A DNA stretch of 64,000 bases from Acidovorax sp. MR-S7 (GTDB lineage Bacteria; Pseudomonadota; Gammaproteobacteria; Burkholderiales; Burkholderiaceae_C), in contig NZ_DF238927.1 of assembly GCF_000400995.2 (NCBI RefSeq), positions 1 to 64,000 on the forward strand. The letters run 5' to 3'. Position 1 is the stretch's first letter. Every line of letters begins with the position of its first letter. The position numbers and the translations under genes are program-made. Under the pieces are notes generated by a model. The model was not told the DNA's origin, made no database searches, and saw only the letters and a program-made list of their open reading frames with translations. Below are positions 1 through 8,548 of this stretch, in pieces.

Positions 1-76
1 CGTCGGATACTGCTTACGCCTTGCCATTGGGCGAATCTACCGCAGGCGCTATCAAGTTCATAACACGCTCTAGCAG
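1..76. mobile_element. possible end of an insertion sequence (or other foreign junction)
   Basis: The coding similarity of the neighbouring sensor gene stops near position 76. Beyond it the sequence is less GC-rich and, read leftwards on the minus strand, begins GAGCGTGTTATGAACTT, which resembles the terminal inverted repeats of IS5-like elements. The element itself, its second end and any target duplication lie outside the window, so this is inference from the break in similarity and from the look of the terminus. Confidence 0.3.
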
Positions 77-382
77 CAGCATCCACTGGCCGGGCTGCGG
101 GGCGTGCAGCCGCAACCGCAGCCAGACGGTGGCCTGGGTGTAGCCCGCGCTCAGGTGACCGGGCAGGGGCTGCCAGCTTTGGGCCTGGGCCGCCTGCGCG
201 GCGCCGAGGGTACCGGCCGCATCGTCCAGGCGTTCGAGGTGGCCGGCCGCGGGGAGCCGGTGGGCATCGGGCGCGAGCAGTAGCGGCGCGGGCATTCGGG
301 GCGCCTGTGGCGCCTGGGCGTGCGTCCACGGCAGCGCCAGCAGCAGCGCCAGGGCAACGATGAGCGCACGATAATTTCGCAT
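14..382 (-). pseudogene. truncated 7TMR-DISM-type membrane sensor (N-terminal fragment)
   Basis: The fragment of 122 codons begins with a signal peptide (hydrophobic residues 7-20, cleavage likely near THAQ-A) and continues as a periplasmic 7TMR-DISMED2-like sensing domain (TVWLRLRLHAP, then W-x-LLLE). In the family this domain is followed by seven membrane helices and a histidine kinase. Here the similarity ends after about residue 105 and a stop follows 17 codons later, where the sequence looks like an insertion-sequence end. The gene is divergent from the OmpR-type regulator 42 bp away, the usual sensor/regulator arrangement. I infer that the sensor has been disrupted, leaving the regulator an orphan unless the rest of the gene is rescued outside the window. 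Confidence 0.55.
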
Positions 383-424
383 TCCGATTCCAGGGGCGGG
401 CGCGAGCGTACCGCCTTTTCTTGC

Positions 425-1105
425 ATGATCGACGTGATCCTTCTCGAAGATGAACCCGTGCTGCGCTCGGAGCTGGGCGAATTCCTGGAGCAGACCGGCT
501 ATGCGCCGCAGTGCGTTGCCAGCCTGGCGGAGTGGGAGCGCCATTTCGATGCGCGCCGCCACCGTTTGGCGGTCATCGACATCGGCTTGCCCGACGGCAG
601 CGGCCTGGCGCTGATCCAGCAGCTGCGCCAGGGCGGGCAGGAGTTGGGCATTGTGGTGTTTAGTGCGCGCAACACGAGCGCTGACCGCATCGACGGCTTG
701 GCAACGGGCGCTGACCACTACCTGGGTAAGGGCTGCGACCTCGATGAGCTGGAAGCGACGCTGGCCGCGCTGGCGCGCCGCCTGGGCCTGCAGCGGCGCG
801 AGGCGCGCTGGCGGCTGGAACTGGGCGCGGGCCGCCTCGCTCCGCCTGGTGCCCCGCCGGTGGCGCTGTCGCGGCAAGATCTGCTGGTGCTGCAATGCTT
901 GATGCGCACGGCTGGCGAGAGCGTGAGCCGCCGCCAGATCGTGCAGGCGCTGGGTGCTGATTACTTCGACTACGACCAGCGCCGCCTCGATACGCAAATG
1001 CGCCGCCTACGCCGCAAGGTGCAGGATGAAAGTGGCCAGCGGCTGCCCGTCAAGACCCTGCGCGGTAGCGGCTACTGCTTCTATGCTCCCGCTGCCATCG
1101 GGTAA
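425..1105 (+). CDS. OmpR/PhoB-family response regulator
   Basis: Protein of 226 residues. The receiver domain spans residues 1-115 and has the acidic pair E8/D9, phospho-acceptor D52 in IDIGLPDG, S80 in place of the usual Thr, and K102. A winged-helix DNA-binding domain covers about 130-222 and ends in the typical hairpin (LRGSGYCFY). The start at 425 is chosen because MIDVILLEDE matches the family N-terminus; an in-frame extension to 320 would overlap the divergent gene. It probably acted with the divergent 7TMR-DISM sensor, which is truncated here. The target genes are not evident from the sequence. The assignment to family is firm; the signal is unknown. Confidence 0.9.
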   Translation: MIDVILLEDEPVLRSELGEFLEQTGYAPQCVASLAEWERHFDARRHRLAVIDIGLPDGSGLALIQQLRQGGQELGIVVFSARNTSADRIDGLATGADHYLGKGCDLDELEATLAALARRLGLQRREARWRLELGAGRLAPPGAPPVALSRQDLLVLQCLMRTAGESVSRRQIVQALGADYFDYDQRRLDTQMRRLRRKVQDESGQRLPVKTLRGSGYCFYAPAAIG

Positions 1106-1149
1106 AACGCCCCCAAACCCTTTCCATTCAAGAGCTGTTTGCTGCTCTT

Positions 1150-3351
1150 TCAGAAGCGAGGCCGCCGCGCCGCGCGCAGGCCGAAGGCCGCCGCCAGGGC
1201 CGACAGCAGCAGCACGCCCCACTCGCTGAGCGTGGGAATGGCCTGCGCGCCGGCGGGCGCGGCCAGCAGCGCGAAGCCGCCCGGGTCCTGGATCAACTGG
1301 TTGGCCGCGCCGTCATGGTCGCCCAGGCCGCCGTCGGTCAGCGTCAGTGTGGCGCTCAGTCGGTCGCCCGCGATGGCGACGCGCGAGGCGGGCAGTTCGT
1401 ACCAATGGTCCTGGGTGCAGGCATTGCCCTGGCAGTTGAAGCCGTCGGGGCTGGGGCCGTACTTCATGTACACGGCGCCCGCGGGGATGGGGCTGGTGAA
1501 GTGCAGGGTGACGGTGGCATCGCTGCCCTGGGTGCCAGAACTCAGGTTCAGTGCTAGCACCCCGGCCGGGAAGGTGGCGCCGTCCAGCGCGTCCGCGCCC
1601 GTGGGCGGGGTGGCGCTGATGGTGGCGTTGTCCACCTGCCAGCCGTTCGTGGGCGTCAGAACCACCATGGCGCTGCCGCTGCCTGCATTCGCCCAGGGGG
1701 CTTGGCAGTTGATGGGGCTGCCGCCATTCTGGCCCTGGCACTGCCATGTGTATAGGCTGCCCGCGCTAGACACCGGACCGGGCGTGCCGGCGCTGCATAG
1801 GTTGGCGGCCGGGGCGATGGCGCGGGGCTGACCGGCGGCACTGCCGCAGGCACCATCGACCGGCGCCGCGGCGACGGCGGCCGAGGGGGCGGAGCATGCT
1901 TGTACGTCCGCCGCCGTGCCAGTGCTGGCCACGGGCGTGACGCAGAAGGTGAGCACTGAGCCCACGTCGACCGCGACGGGCGTGTACTGCAGGCTGGTGG
2001 CGCCGCCGACAGCCGTGGCGCCGCGCTTCCACTGGAAGGTACTCATGCCCTCGGGGTCGTTCTCTGTGTCGGTGTAGGTGTAGCTGCCTGTGAGCGGCTG
2101 ACCTTCCTGGGGTGTTCCGGTGACGGTGACTCCGGTGGCCGTGGGGCCGGCGTTGACGGGGCGGAACCCCAGGATGCGGTTGTTGCTGCCGTCGGCGATC
2201 AGGAGGTAGCCCGTCTGGGCGTGGTAGCGCAGGCTTTCCGGGCCGTTCATCTTCGATGCCGACAGTCTGCTGCTGCTGCTGGTGAAGTCGCTTTGCCCCA
2301 GCACATGGTCGGCGTCGGCGCCGTTGGGCTTTTGGGCGGGGTTGTCGAAGATCAGCACGCGGTGGTTGCCGGCGTCTGATACGTACAGCGCGCCGTCGGG
2401 GAGGACGTTGATGATCCAGACCGAATTGCTCATGTTGGAACGCGATGCCGTGCCGCTGCCGCCCGTTTGCAGGTCGGGTGCGCCGAGCACGCCGTCGGCT
2501 GGCGCTCCGTTATTTTTGGTCGAGGCGTTGTTGAAGCGCAGGATGCGGCGGTAGTCGATATCGCTCACGTAGAGGTTGCCGCCGGCATCCACCGCGAGAC
2601 CCAGGGCTCCGCTGACGGAAGACGCCGAGATCGCGCTGGCGCCTACCGTGGTGAAGTTGGCTGCGCCCAGCACGCCATCGGCATCGGCGCCGTTGGATTT
2701 GCCGGCAGCATTGTTGAAGCGCAGCACCCGCTTGTTGGCGGGGTCGTTGACGTAGAGATCGCCGTTGGGGCCGAGGGCCAAGCTGGTTGGGGTAAGGGGG
2801 CCGAAGCGATGGGCCGTGGTGTCCGTGGCATAGCTTGTGAAATCAGCCTGGCCCAGCACGCCGTCCGCGGCCGCGAAGTCGGTCTTGGTGGCGGCGTTGT
2901 CGTAGCGCAGCACACGGAGGTTCATGGTGTCGGTCACGAAAAGCCGCCCGCTGCTATCCATGGCGCAGTACATGGGCGCATTCAGGGATTTCGCTGAAAG
3001 CCCCCCGTTGTTGGCCGTGGTGCTGGTGAAGTCGGGCTGACCGAACACCGCCTCGGCTGCGCCGCCGATGGTGGCGGCCTGGGCGGAGGAAAAGCGCAGG
3101 ATACGGTTTTGGCCGTAAACCACTACGAACACCTTGCCCGTGGTCGCGTCGATGCAGATGTCCGAGGGGTATTCGAAACGGGAGGCCGACGCGCCGCCGC
3201 CTGCGGTGGTGAAGTTGTCCGCCCCCAGCACCAGGGTGGCAGCCTGGCCGTCGGTATAGGGGGATGCTGCGATGGCGCTACCGCACTAGGCCAGGACCAG
3301 GGCTGCGAGCCAGGCGCGCATGGGGCCGCAAAAAGGGAGGGAGTGGTTCAT
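1150..3351 (-). pseudogene. NHL-repeat IPTL-CTERM protein, amber codon in the signal peptide
   Basis: From the ATG at 3351 the frame encodes a signal peptide (MNHSLPFCGPMRAWLAALVLA), is interrupted by TAG at 3286-3288 (codon 22), and then runs open for about 710 codons. The mature part has at least six NHL-like beta-propeller repeats marked by VLGxxDFT and RxLRFxN motifs, then Ig-like and cysteine-containing segments, and ends with IPTLSEWG, a hydrophobic helix and a basic tail. That is the IPTL-CTERM sorting signal, processed in related bacteria by exosortase H. The only in-frame restart near the break is a GTG at 3231, which would make a protein without a signal peptide. Either this is a recent nonsense mutation (for example CAG or TGG to TAG), a sequencing error, or a suppressed codon. 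The expected role is cell-surface or secreted. Confidence 0.75.
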
Positions 3352-3410
3352 GTTTCTTCTCGAAAGCCGGGTGTTCGGCCGCAGAAAAGACTACAAGCTG
3401 AAACACTTGC

Positions 3411-3430
3411 GAATCTGAGCGAATCTGAGC
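3411..3430. repeat. perfect tandem duplication of a 10-mer
   Basis: GAATCTGAGC occurs twice in direct succession upstream of the NHL-repeat gene, between its start and the terminator of the kinase gene. It may be no more than replication slippage. Confidence 0.6.
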
Positions 3431-3437
3431 GCGTAAG

Positions 3438-3469
3438 AAAAAAAGTTTGAGGCCAAATCGGCCTCAAAC
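3438..3469 (-). terminator. Rho-independent terminator of the kinase-Usp gene
   Basis: On the minus strand a 10-bp perfect stem (GTTTGAGGCC / GGCCTCAAAC) with a 5-nt loop is followed directly by seven T residues. It lies about 25 bp after the stop of the kinase gene, so it ends the phosphoesterase-kinase transcript. One arm is made from the right end of a degenerate copy of the Comamonadaceae palindromic repeat. Confidence 0.85.
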
Positions 3470-3500
3470 CATTGTGCAGAAAGCGCTGGCAGCTATGCTT
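3455..3500 (-). repeat. palindromic repeat family A, degenerate copy (A1)
   Basis: Read on the minus strand it has the conserved ATAGCTGCCAGCGCTT left half and a GAGGCCGATTTGG right half, but the middle second AAGCGCT has decayed. The TAG of its ATAGCTG block is the stop codon of the kinase gene. Confidence 0.65.
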
Positions 3501-4944
3501 CTTGATGGCTGGTGTGCAACTGCTCGAACGGCAGCTGCTGCTTGACCAGGATCACGGTGCACGGCGCATCCCGCGCCACGCGGATGGGCACGGTGTCGAT
3601 GAAGCGCTGCAGCTGTAGCCCGTGCGTGGCCGCGCCCAGGATCATCATGCCCACGCGGTTGCCCTCGGCATAGCGCACCAGGGCCTGGGCCACGTCGCTG
3701 GCTTCGAGCACGTGGTAGCTCGCGGCGTGGCCCGTGAGATCGAGGCCCGAGGCCCACTGCTTGAGGCGCGCGAGGTGCTGGCGGTGCAGCGTGGTCTCGC
3801 TGCGCGCGCTGTCCGAGGTGCTGCTGGCGCCGGGCGAGATCACCGTGACGCAGGCCAGCCGCGCGCCGGGGCGGATGCCCAGCGAGCGCGCGACGGCTTC
3901 GCGCAGCGAGTAGAGCGTGGCGTCGGTCACGTCGTTGTGCGGCACGGCCACCATGAGGATGGGCACCTCCGCGATCTGGCGCTCGGGCAGCGGGCTGGGC
4001 TGGTAGTGCATGCCCGCGGCCTTGATCCAGCGCTTGAGGTGCGCACGCACGCCCGGCCCGCGCAGGCGCCGGCCGCGCTCGGTGATGGGCACCTGGTCGG
4101 GATTCGTCAGGTCGAATGCGAGGTGCGCGGCCGTGGGGTAGCGCTGCGCGGCCTCGGGCTCCAGGCAGCGCAGGATGATTTCCTGCAGCCACTCGGGCAG
4201 GTCGGGGCGGTGCTGGCGCGGTGGGGCGGGCGTCATCCACAGGCGCTGGCGCAGGCCGCCCTGGGTGGCGGGCGCGCCGAAGGGCAGCTCGCCCGTGGCC
4301 ATCTCGTAGAGCATCACGCCGATGGCGAAGATGTCGCTGCGCAGGTCGCCGCGCACGCCCACGACCTGCTCGGGCGCGATCCACGCGGGCGAGCCCACGG
4401 CCTTGCGCATCTCCTCGGCCAGCAGGTCGGGGTAGTGGGCGTGGCACGACAGGCCGAAGTCCAGCAGCACGGCGCTGCCGTCGGCGCGCAGCAGCACGTT
4501 GGCCGGTTTCAGGTCCAGGTGGCAGACGTTCTGCTGGTGGATGCTGTGCGCGGCGATGGCGACCGCGCCGCCCAGGCGCGCGATGGCGGCTGCGTCGGCC
4601 AGCGCGTCGCCGCGCTCGTGCGTGTCGATCCAGTGCTGCAGCGTGTGGCCCTCCACGTATTCCATGACGAGGTAGGGCAGACGCACCAGGTCGCCCGCCG
4701 CCACAAAGCGCGGCACATGCGGGCCCGAGAGCGTAGGCAGGATGGTCAGCTCGACCTCGAAGCTGACGATGTTCTCGGCCCCGTCGCCCGCCGTCATGCG
4801 CGGGATCTTCATCGCCATGGCGAAGCCCGGGTCGCGCGCGGTGCTGGCGTAGCCCACGCGGTAGATGTGGGCCATGCCGCCCGCGTGGATGCACTCGTGC
4901 ACCACGAAGCCGTCGATCTCGGTGCCGGGTTCGAGCAGTTTCAT
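3493..4944 (-). CDS. serine/threonine protein kinase fused to a universal stress protein domain
   Basis: Protein of 483 residues. Residues 10-270 are a Hanks-type kinase. K46 is the likely VAIK lysine, HLDLKPAN at 142-149 is the catalytic loop (D144), DFG is at 162-164, and APEQ and RSDIFAIG motifs follow. A linker leads to a UspA-like domain at about 325-470 with the family's LGAATHG and CTVILVK ends. There is no membrane helix, so it is probably cytosolic. The start ATG overlaps the stop of the upstream metallophosphoesterase (ATGA), so the two are translationally coupled. I infer stress-related phosphorylation; no substrate can be deduced. A strong terminator follows. Confidence 0.9.
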   Translation of the reverse strand: MKLLEPGTEIDGFVVHECIHAGGMAHIYRVGYASTARDPGFAMAMKIPRMTAGDGAENIVSFEVELTILPTLSGPHVPRFVAAGDLVRLPYLVMEYVEGHTLQHWIDTHERGDALADAAAIARLGGAVAIAAHSIHQQNVCHLDLKPANVLLRADGSAVLLDFGLSCHAHYPDLLAEEMRKAVGSPAWIAPEQVVGVRGDLRSDIFAIGVMLYEMATGELPFGAPATQGGLRQRLWMTPAPPRQHRPDLPEWLQEIILRCLEPEAAQRYPTAAHLAFDLTNPDQVPITERGRRLRGPGVRAHLKRWIKAAGMHYQPSPLPERQIAEVPILMVAVPHNDVTDATLYSLREAVARSLGIRPGARLACVTVISPGASSTSDSARSETTLHRQHLARLKQWASGLDLTGHAASYHVLEASDVAQALVRYAEGNRVGMMILGAATHGLQLQRFIDTVPIRVARDAPCTVILVKQQLPFEQLHTSHQEA

Positions 4945-5702
4945 CAGCGGCCCTTTTCCAGGCGATCAGCGAAGAACGCGGGTAGCCCGCTCGCGCGCAC
5001 GGCCGCGGCCGCGGCCAGGTGGTCGTAGGGCACGCGGCGGAAGGTGAGGGTGGCGGCATCCTCGTCGAACAGCGCATACATGGCGCGCACGTCGCCGTCG
5101 CGCGGCTGGCCGCACGAGCCCACGATGGCCAGCCACTGGCGGTGCGGCGGCACGGGCACGGGCACGCCGGGCTGCGGGGAGAAGCGCATGAGCTTGGCCG
5201 TGGGCGTGAGGAAATAGAGCGCCTGCTCGTGCACGTGGCCGCTGAAGACGTAGCGGATGGCCGGGTCCACCTGCGTGGCGGCGGCCATGCTGCGCTCGGC
5301 GGCGTTGCCGTCGGTCACGTAGTGCCAGCGCTCGGGGCCGTCGGCGCTGGCATGCACCAGCAGCGCGTCGGGCCCCATGCGGGCGGTGAGCGGCAGGCCG
5401 GCCAGGAAGGCGCGGTGGTGCTCCTGCAGATGCGGCCCGGTCCACTGCGCGCTCTGGTCGCCCAGGTTCTGGGCGGTGGCGGGCGGGGCCAGGGCGGCAT
5501 CGTCGTGGTTGCCGCGCACGGCGAGCGCGCCGGCGCCGGTGAGCTGCATCGCCCGGTCCAGCACGGCGCCGGGGTCCGCGCCATAGCCCACCAGGTCGCC
5601 CAGCAGGGCGAACTGCTGCGCGCCGTGCGCTCGGGCGTGCTCCAGGCAGGCGTCGAACGCGGGCAGATTGGCGTGGATGTCGGACAGCAGGGCGATCTTC
5701 AT
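4944..5702 (-). CDS. calcineurin-like metallophosphoesterase
   Basis: Protein of 252 residues with the metallophosphoesterase signature: SDIHAN at 7-12, GDLVGYG near 35, GNHD near 65 and a GHVHEQ motif further on, which together make a two-metal site. This resembles the YfcE/diadenosine-tetraphosphatase branch. It is cytosolic, with no signal peptide. It ends in a 3-bp overlap with the kinase-Usp gene, suggesting that the two act on the same process, possibly as opposing phosphorylation activities. That last point is inference only. The substrate (protein or nucleotide) is unknown. Confidence 0.85.
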   Translation of the reverse strand: MKIALLSDIHANLPAFDACLEHARAHGAQQFALLGDLVGYGADPGAVLDRAMQLTGAGALAVRGNHDDAALAPPATAQNLGDQSAQWTGPHLQEHHRAFLAGLPLTARMGPDALLVHASADGPERWHYVTDGNAAERSMAAATQVDPAIRYVFSGHVHEQALYFLTPTAKLMRFSPQPGVPVPVPPHRQWLAIVGSCGQPRDGDVRAMYALFDEDAATLTFRRVPYDHLAAAAAVRASGLPAFFADRLEKGR

Positions 5703-5821
5703 GGCGGGGCAGCGTGCGGTGGCAGCCCTCCATGATGGCCCCGGAAGCTGATCGCTGGCTTGCAGCGCGGAGCGCGGGGCCTAGGGAAAACGCGAGGGCG
5801 TCGCGTGTGGCGGGTGCCGTC

Positions 5822-6238
5822 TCAGGCCAGCGCCAGGGTCACGTCGATGTTGCCGCGCGTGGCGTTGGAGTAGGGGCACACCTGGTGGGCGGCGTCCACG
5901 AGCTGCTGCGCCTGGCCCTGCTCCAGGCCCGGAAGGCTGATCGTCAGGCGCACGGCGATGCCGTAGGCGTTGGGAATGGTGCCCAGGTCCACTTCGGCGT
6001 CTACCGCCACGTCCTGCGGCACTGCAATGCCCAGCTTGCCGCCCACGGCTTTCATCGCGCCGATGAAGCAGGCCGAGTAGCCCGCGGCGAAGAGCTGCTC
6101 GGGGTTGGTGCCCGTGCCGCTGCCGCCGGGCGAGGAGAGCTTGACGTCCAGGCGCCCGTCGTCGGTGCGCGCGGCGCCGTCGCGGCCGCCGGTGGTGTGG
6201 ACGCGGGCGGTGTAGAGAACTTTGTCGAGGGAGGCCAT
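5822..6238 (-). CDS. ohr: organic hydroperoxide resistance protein Ohr
   Basis: Protein of 138 residues of the OsmC/Ohr family. It is a cytosolic thiol peroxidase that reduces organic and fatty-acid hydroperoxides. The peroxidatic cysteine is C57 (YSACFIGA) and the resolving cysteine is C121 (QVCPYSNATRGN), both in the family's conserved context. The length is normal. It lies 19 bp downstream of the MarR-type gene in the same direction, so OhrR and Ohr are probably co-transcribed and repressed by OhrR through the operator upstream. This is a well-known module and I am confident of it. Confidence 0.95.
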   Translation of the reverse strand: MASLDKVLYTARVHTTGGRDGAARTDDGRLDVKLSSPGGSGTGTNPEQLFAAGYSACFIGAMKAVGGKLGIAVPQDVAVDAEVDLGTIPNAYGIAVRLTISLPGLEQGQAQQLVDAAHQVCPYSNATRGNIDVTLALA

Positions 6239-6257
6239 GGTGTTTCCTTTCGGAGGG

Positions 6258-6719
6258 TCAGCGCGCGGCCAGGCGGTCGCGCAGGGTGGTGAGCTGGCGC
6301 GTGAGCGCCTGCAGCTCGGAGACGTCGCACTGGCTGCGCTCCATCACGCAGCGCGGGATGTCCTCGGCGCGTTCGCGCAGCGCCCGGCCCTGCGGCGTGA
6401 GCGTGATGCGCACGCGGCGCTCGTCCTGCACGTCGCGCAGCCGGGCCACGAGGCCGGCCGCCTCCAGCCGCTTGAGCAGCGGGGTGAGCGTGCCGGAGTC
6501 GAGGAACAGGCGCTGGCCGAGTTCGGAGACGGTGAGCCCGTCGCGCTCCCACAGCGCGAGCAGCGCCACATACTGCGGGTAGGTGAGGCCGAGCGCGTCC
6601 AGCAGCGGCTTGTAGAGCTTGGTCATGGCCAGCGATGCGGAATACAGCGCGAAGCAGACCTGGTGGTCGAGCCGCAGCAGCTCGGACGCGGGTGGCAGGG
6701 AATGGGAGCGCGAAGGCAT
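6258..6719 (-). CDS. ohrR: MarR-family organic peroxide sensor OhrR
   Basis: Protein of 153 residues with a MarR winged helix. The sensing cysteine is C22 in [13 protein letters not shown], the position whose oxidation releases OhrR from DNA. The start at 6719 is preferred over an in-frame ATG at 6773, because the tandem operator at 6735-6766 would otherwise lie inside the coding region. No strong Shine-Dalgarno precedes 6719, which leaves some doubt. It stands immediately before ohr and should repress both genes until organic peroxides appear. Confidence 0.9.
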   Translation of the reverse strand: MPSRSHSLPPASELLRLDHQVCFALYSASLAMTKLYKPLLDALGLTYPQYVALLALWERDGLTVSELGQRLFLDSGTLTPLLKRLEAAGLVARLRDVQDERRVRITLTPQGRALRERAEDIPRCVMERSQCDVSELQALTRQLTTLRDRLAAR

Positions 6720-6734
6720 GGGTGGATTGTGAAG

Positions 6735-6766
6735 TGCAATTAAATTGCGTGCAATTGAATTGTATG
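6735..6766 (-). promoter_or_regulatory. tandem OhrR operator
   Basis: Two adjacent AT-rich palindromic half-sites, TGCAATTAAATTGC and GCAATTGAATTGTA, lie immediately upstream of ohrR in otherwise very GC-rich DNA. They closely match the known OhrR box (TACAATT-AATTGTA). A TACAAT within the second site, read on the minus strand, could serve as a -10 element, so OhrR binding would block the promoter. Confidence 0.85.
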
Positions 6767-6794
6767 CATCCATTCTGGATGCGAGGTTTTTTGA

Positions 6795-6860
6795 GTTGCT
6801 ATTGAAAAAGGAGCTGCTAGCGCTTTATGGATAAGCGCTAGAGGCTGATTTTTCTTGAAA
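6795..6860 (+). repeat. palindromic repeat family A (A2)
   Basis: Copy in plus orientation between the ohrR promoter and the aldolase gene: TGCTAGCGCTT, a 7-nt centre (TATGGAT), AAGCGCTAGAGGCTGATTT and a TTGAAA tail. The arms AGCGCTT/AAGCGCT form a hairpin. Confidence 0.85.
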
Positions 6861-6917
6861 TAGGGCCGCCACTGGCGGCGGAAGGCCGAACCAGGGGCGG
6901 TGCCGTGTGCGGGGGCC

Positions 6918-7718
6918 TCAGTACGCGGTCTGCACTGCGCCGCGCGCGCCGGGCCGGAAGGCGGCGGCCAGGCCGTCGGCCGCGTTGCGCAGCAGGATCA
7001 TGTCCATGCCCACGGCGACGAACTGCGCGCCCAGTGCCAGGCATTCGCGCGCGCGGGCCTCGTCCACCATGAGGATGCCCGGCGCCTTGCCGGCTGCGCG
7101 GATGCGGCGGACCGCATCGTCGATGGCCGCGCGCACCTCGGGGTGGTTGGCGTTGCCCGGGTGGCCCATGCTGGCCGACAGGTCGGCCGGGCCGATGAAG
7201 ATGCCGTCCACGCCATCGACGGCGGCGATGGCCTCGAGCTGCGCCAGCGCCTCGGCCGTTTCCACCTGCACCAGCAGGCAGAGTTCCTTCTCGGCATCGC
7301 GCACGTAGTCCATGTCGCGCCCGTAGTGCGACGCGCGCATGGTGCCGCCCATGCCCCGGATGCCGCGCGGCGCATAGCGCATGGCGGCCACGGCGGCGCG
7401 GGCTTCATCCGCGTTCTGCACGAAGGGCAGCAGCAGCGTCTGCGCGCCGATGTCGAGGATGCGCTTGATCAGCACCGGGTCGTTCCATGCTGCGCGCACC
7501 ACGGGGTGCGTGCGGTAAAGCGGCTCGGCGGCCACGGCCTGCAGCTGCTGTAGCACCAGGGGCACGTCGGCGGGCGTGTGCTCGGTGTCGAGCAGCAGCC
7601 AGTCGAAGCCCGATCCGGCCACCAGCTCCGCCGCGTAGGGCGAGGCCAGCGTGCACCACAGGCCGATCTGGGCCTGGCCCGAGGCCAGGGCGTGTTTGAA
7701 GGTATTGGTCAGGGGCAT
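6918..7718 (-). CDS. hpaI: HpcH/HpaI-family 2-keto-3-deoxy-diacid aldolase
   Basis: Protein of 266 residues, a class II (metal-dependent) pyruvate aldolase. It carries the family hallmarks: LLLDTEHTP with the catalytic His (H47), the QVETAEAL metal-binding Glu and [10 protein letters not shown] metal-binding Asp. The best-known member, 4-hydroxy-2-oxoheptane-1,7-dioate aldolase, splits its substrate into pyruvate and succinate semialdehyde in homoprotocatechuate breakdown. The gene lies 2 bp after the HpaH-type hydratase, so the two probably act in sequence. The start at 7718 follows the family N-terminus. The exact substrate is inferred and related hydroxy-oxo acids are possible. Confidence 0.85.
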   Translation of the reverse strand: MPLTNTFKHALASGQAQIGLWCTLASPYAAELVAGSGFDWLLLDTEHTPADVPLVLQQLQAVAAEPLYRTHPVVRAAWNDPVLIKRILDIGAQTLLLPFVQNADEARAAVAAMRYAPRGIRGMGGTMRASHYGRDMDYVRDAEKELCLLVQVETAEALAQLEAIAAVDGVDGIFIGPADLSASMGHPGNANHPEVRAAIDDAVRRIRAAGKAPGILMVDEARARECLALGAQFVAVGMDMILLRNAADGLAAAFRPGARGAVQTAY

Positions 7719-7720
7719 GT

Positions 7721-8548
7721 CTATCCGAAGTGGCAGGAAACGGTGCCGAATTCCCCATAGTCTGCCACCACGGTGTCGCCCTGGCCCACGTCGATGGGGC
7801 GGATGAACGAGCCTGCGAGTACCACTTCGCCCGCCTGCAGCTGGATGCCGTGGCGGTGCAGCCGGTTGGCAAGCCATGCAACGCCGTAGGCCGGGTGGTT
7901 CAGCACGCCGGCGGCCAGGCCGGTTTCCTCCACCTCGCCGTTCTTGTTCACGATGGCGCCGATGCGGCGCAGGTCCGCATCGATCAACTGGGGCTTGAAG
8001 GCCCGCCCGCCCAGGACCAGCGCCGCGTTGGCCGCGTTGTCGGAGATGGTGTCGACAACGGTTCGTGTCTTGCCGGTGACAGGGTCCACGCGCTGGATGC
8101 GCGCATCCAGGATCTCCAGCGCTGGGGTGATGTACGCGGTGGCGTCGAGTACGTCGAACAGCGTGCAGTGGGGGCCGGACAGCGGCTTGCCGAGCACGAA
8201 GGCCAGCTCGGCCTCAATGCGCAATTGCAGAAACTTCTCCGTGGAGATCGCGGCGCCGTCGCGGTAGAACATGTCGTCGAGCAGCGTGCCGAAATCAGGC
8301 TCGCCGATGTTCACGGCGCGCTGCATGGCCTTGGAGGTCAGGCCGATCTTGTGCCCCAGCACGCGGCGGCCCTGGCGCAGTTTGAGGTCCATCCAGGCGG
8401 CCTGCACGGCGTAGGCGTCGTCGATGCCCATGCCGGGGTACTGCAAAGAGAATTGGCGGCAGGGCGTGCGCGTGCGCTCGGCCGATTCCAATTGCTCGGC
8501 GGCCGCCTCCAACTGCGCGGGAGACAGGGACATGTGTGGTGCGCTCAT
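7721..8548 (-). CDS. hpaH: 2-oxo-hept-4-ene-1,7-dioate hydratase (HpaH/MhpD family)
   Basis: Protein of 275 residues of the FAH-fold hydratase family. It shows [12 protein letters not shown] and a metal-binding segment ([14 protein letters not shown]), followed by LEILDARI. The enzyme adds water to a 2-oxo-4-enoic diacid, producing the substrate of the neighbouring aldolase. It overlaps the upstream FAH-family gene by 4 bp (ATGA) and precedes the aldolase by 2 bp, a tightly coupled meta-cleavage lower pathway. MhpD-like monoacid hydratases are related; the aldolase neighbour favours the diacid substrate. Confidence 0.85.
   Translation of the reverse strand: MSAPHMSLSPAQLEAAAEQLESAERTRTPCRQFSLQYPGMGIDDAYAVQAAWMDLKLRQGRRVLGHKIGLTSKAMQRAVNIGEPDFGTLLDDMFYRDGAAISTEKFLQLRIEAELAFVLGKPLSGPHCTLFDVLDATAYITPALEILDARIQRVDPVTGKTRTVVDTISDNAANAALVLGGRAFKPQLIDADLRRIGAIVNKNGEVEETGLAAGVLNHPAYGVAWLANRLHRHGIQLQAGEVVLAGSFIRPIDVGQGDTVVADYGEFGTVSCHFG

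Noticed and set aside
6720-6773. Longer start for ohrR at 6773
   Set aside because: It would place the OhrR operator inside the coding sequence and adds residues without similarity to the family.
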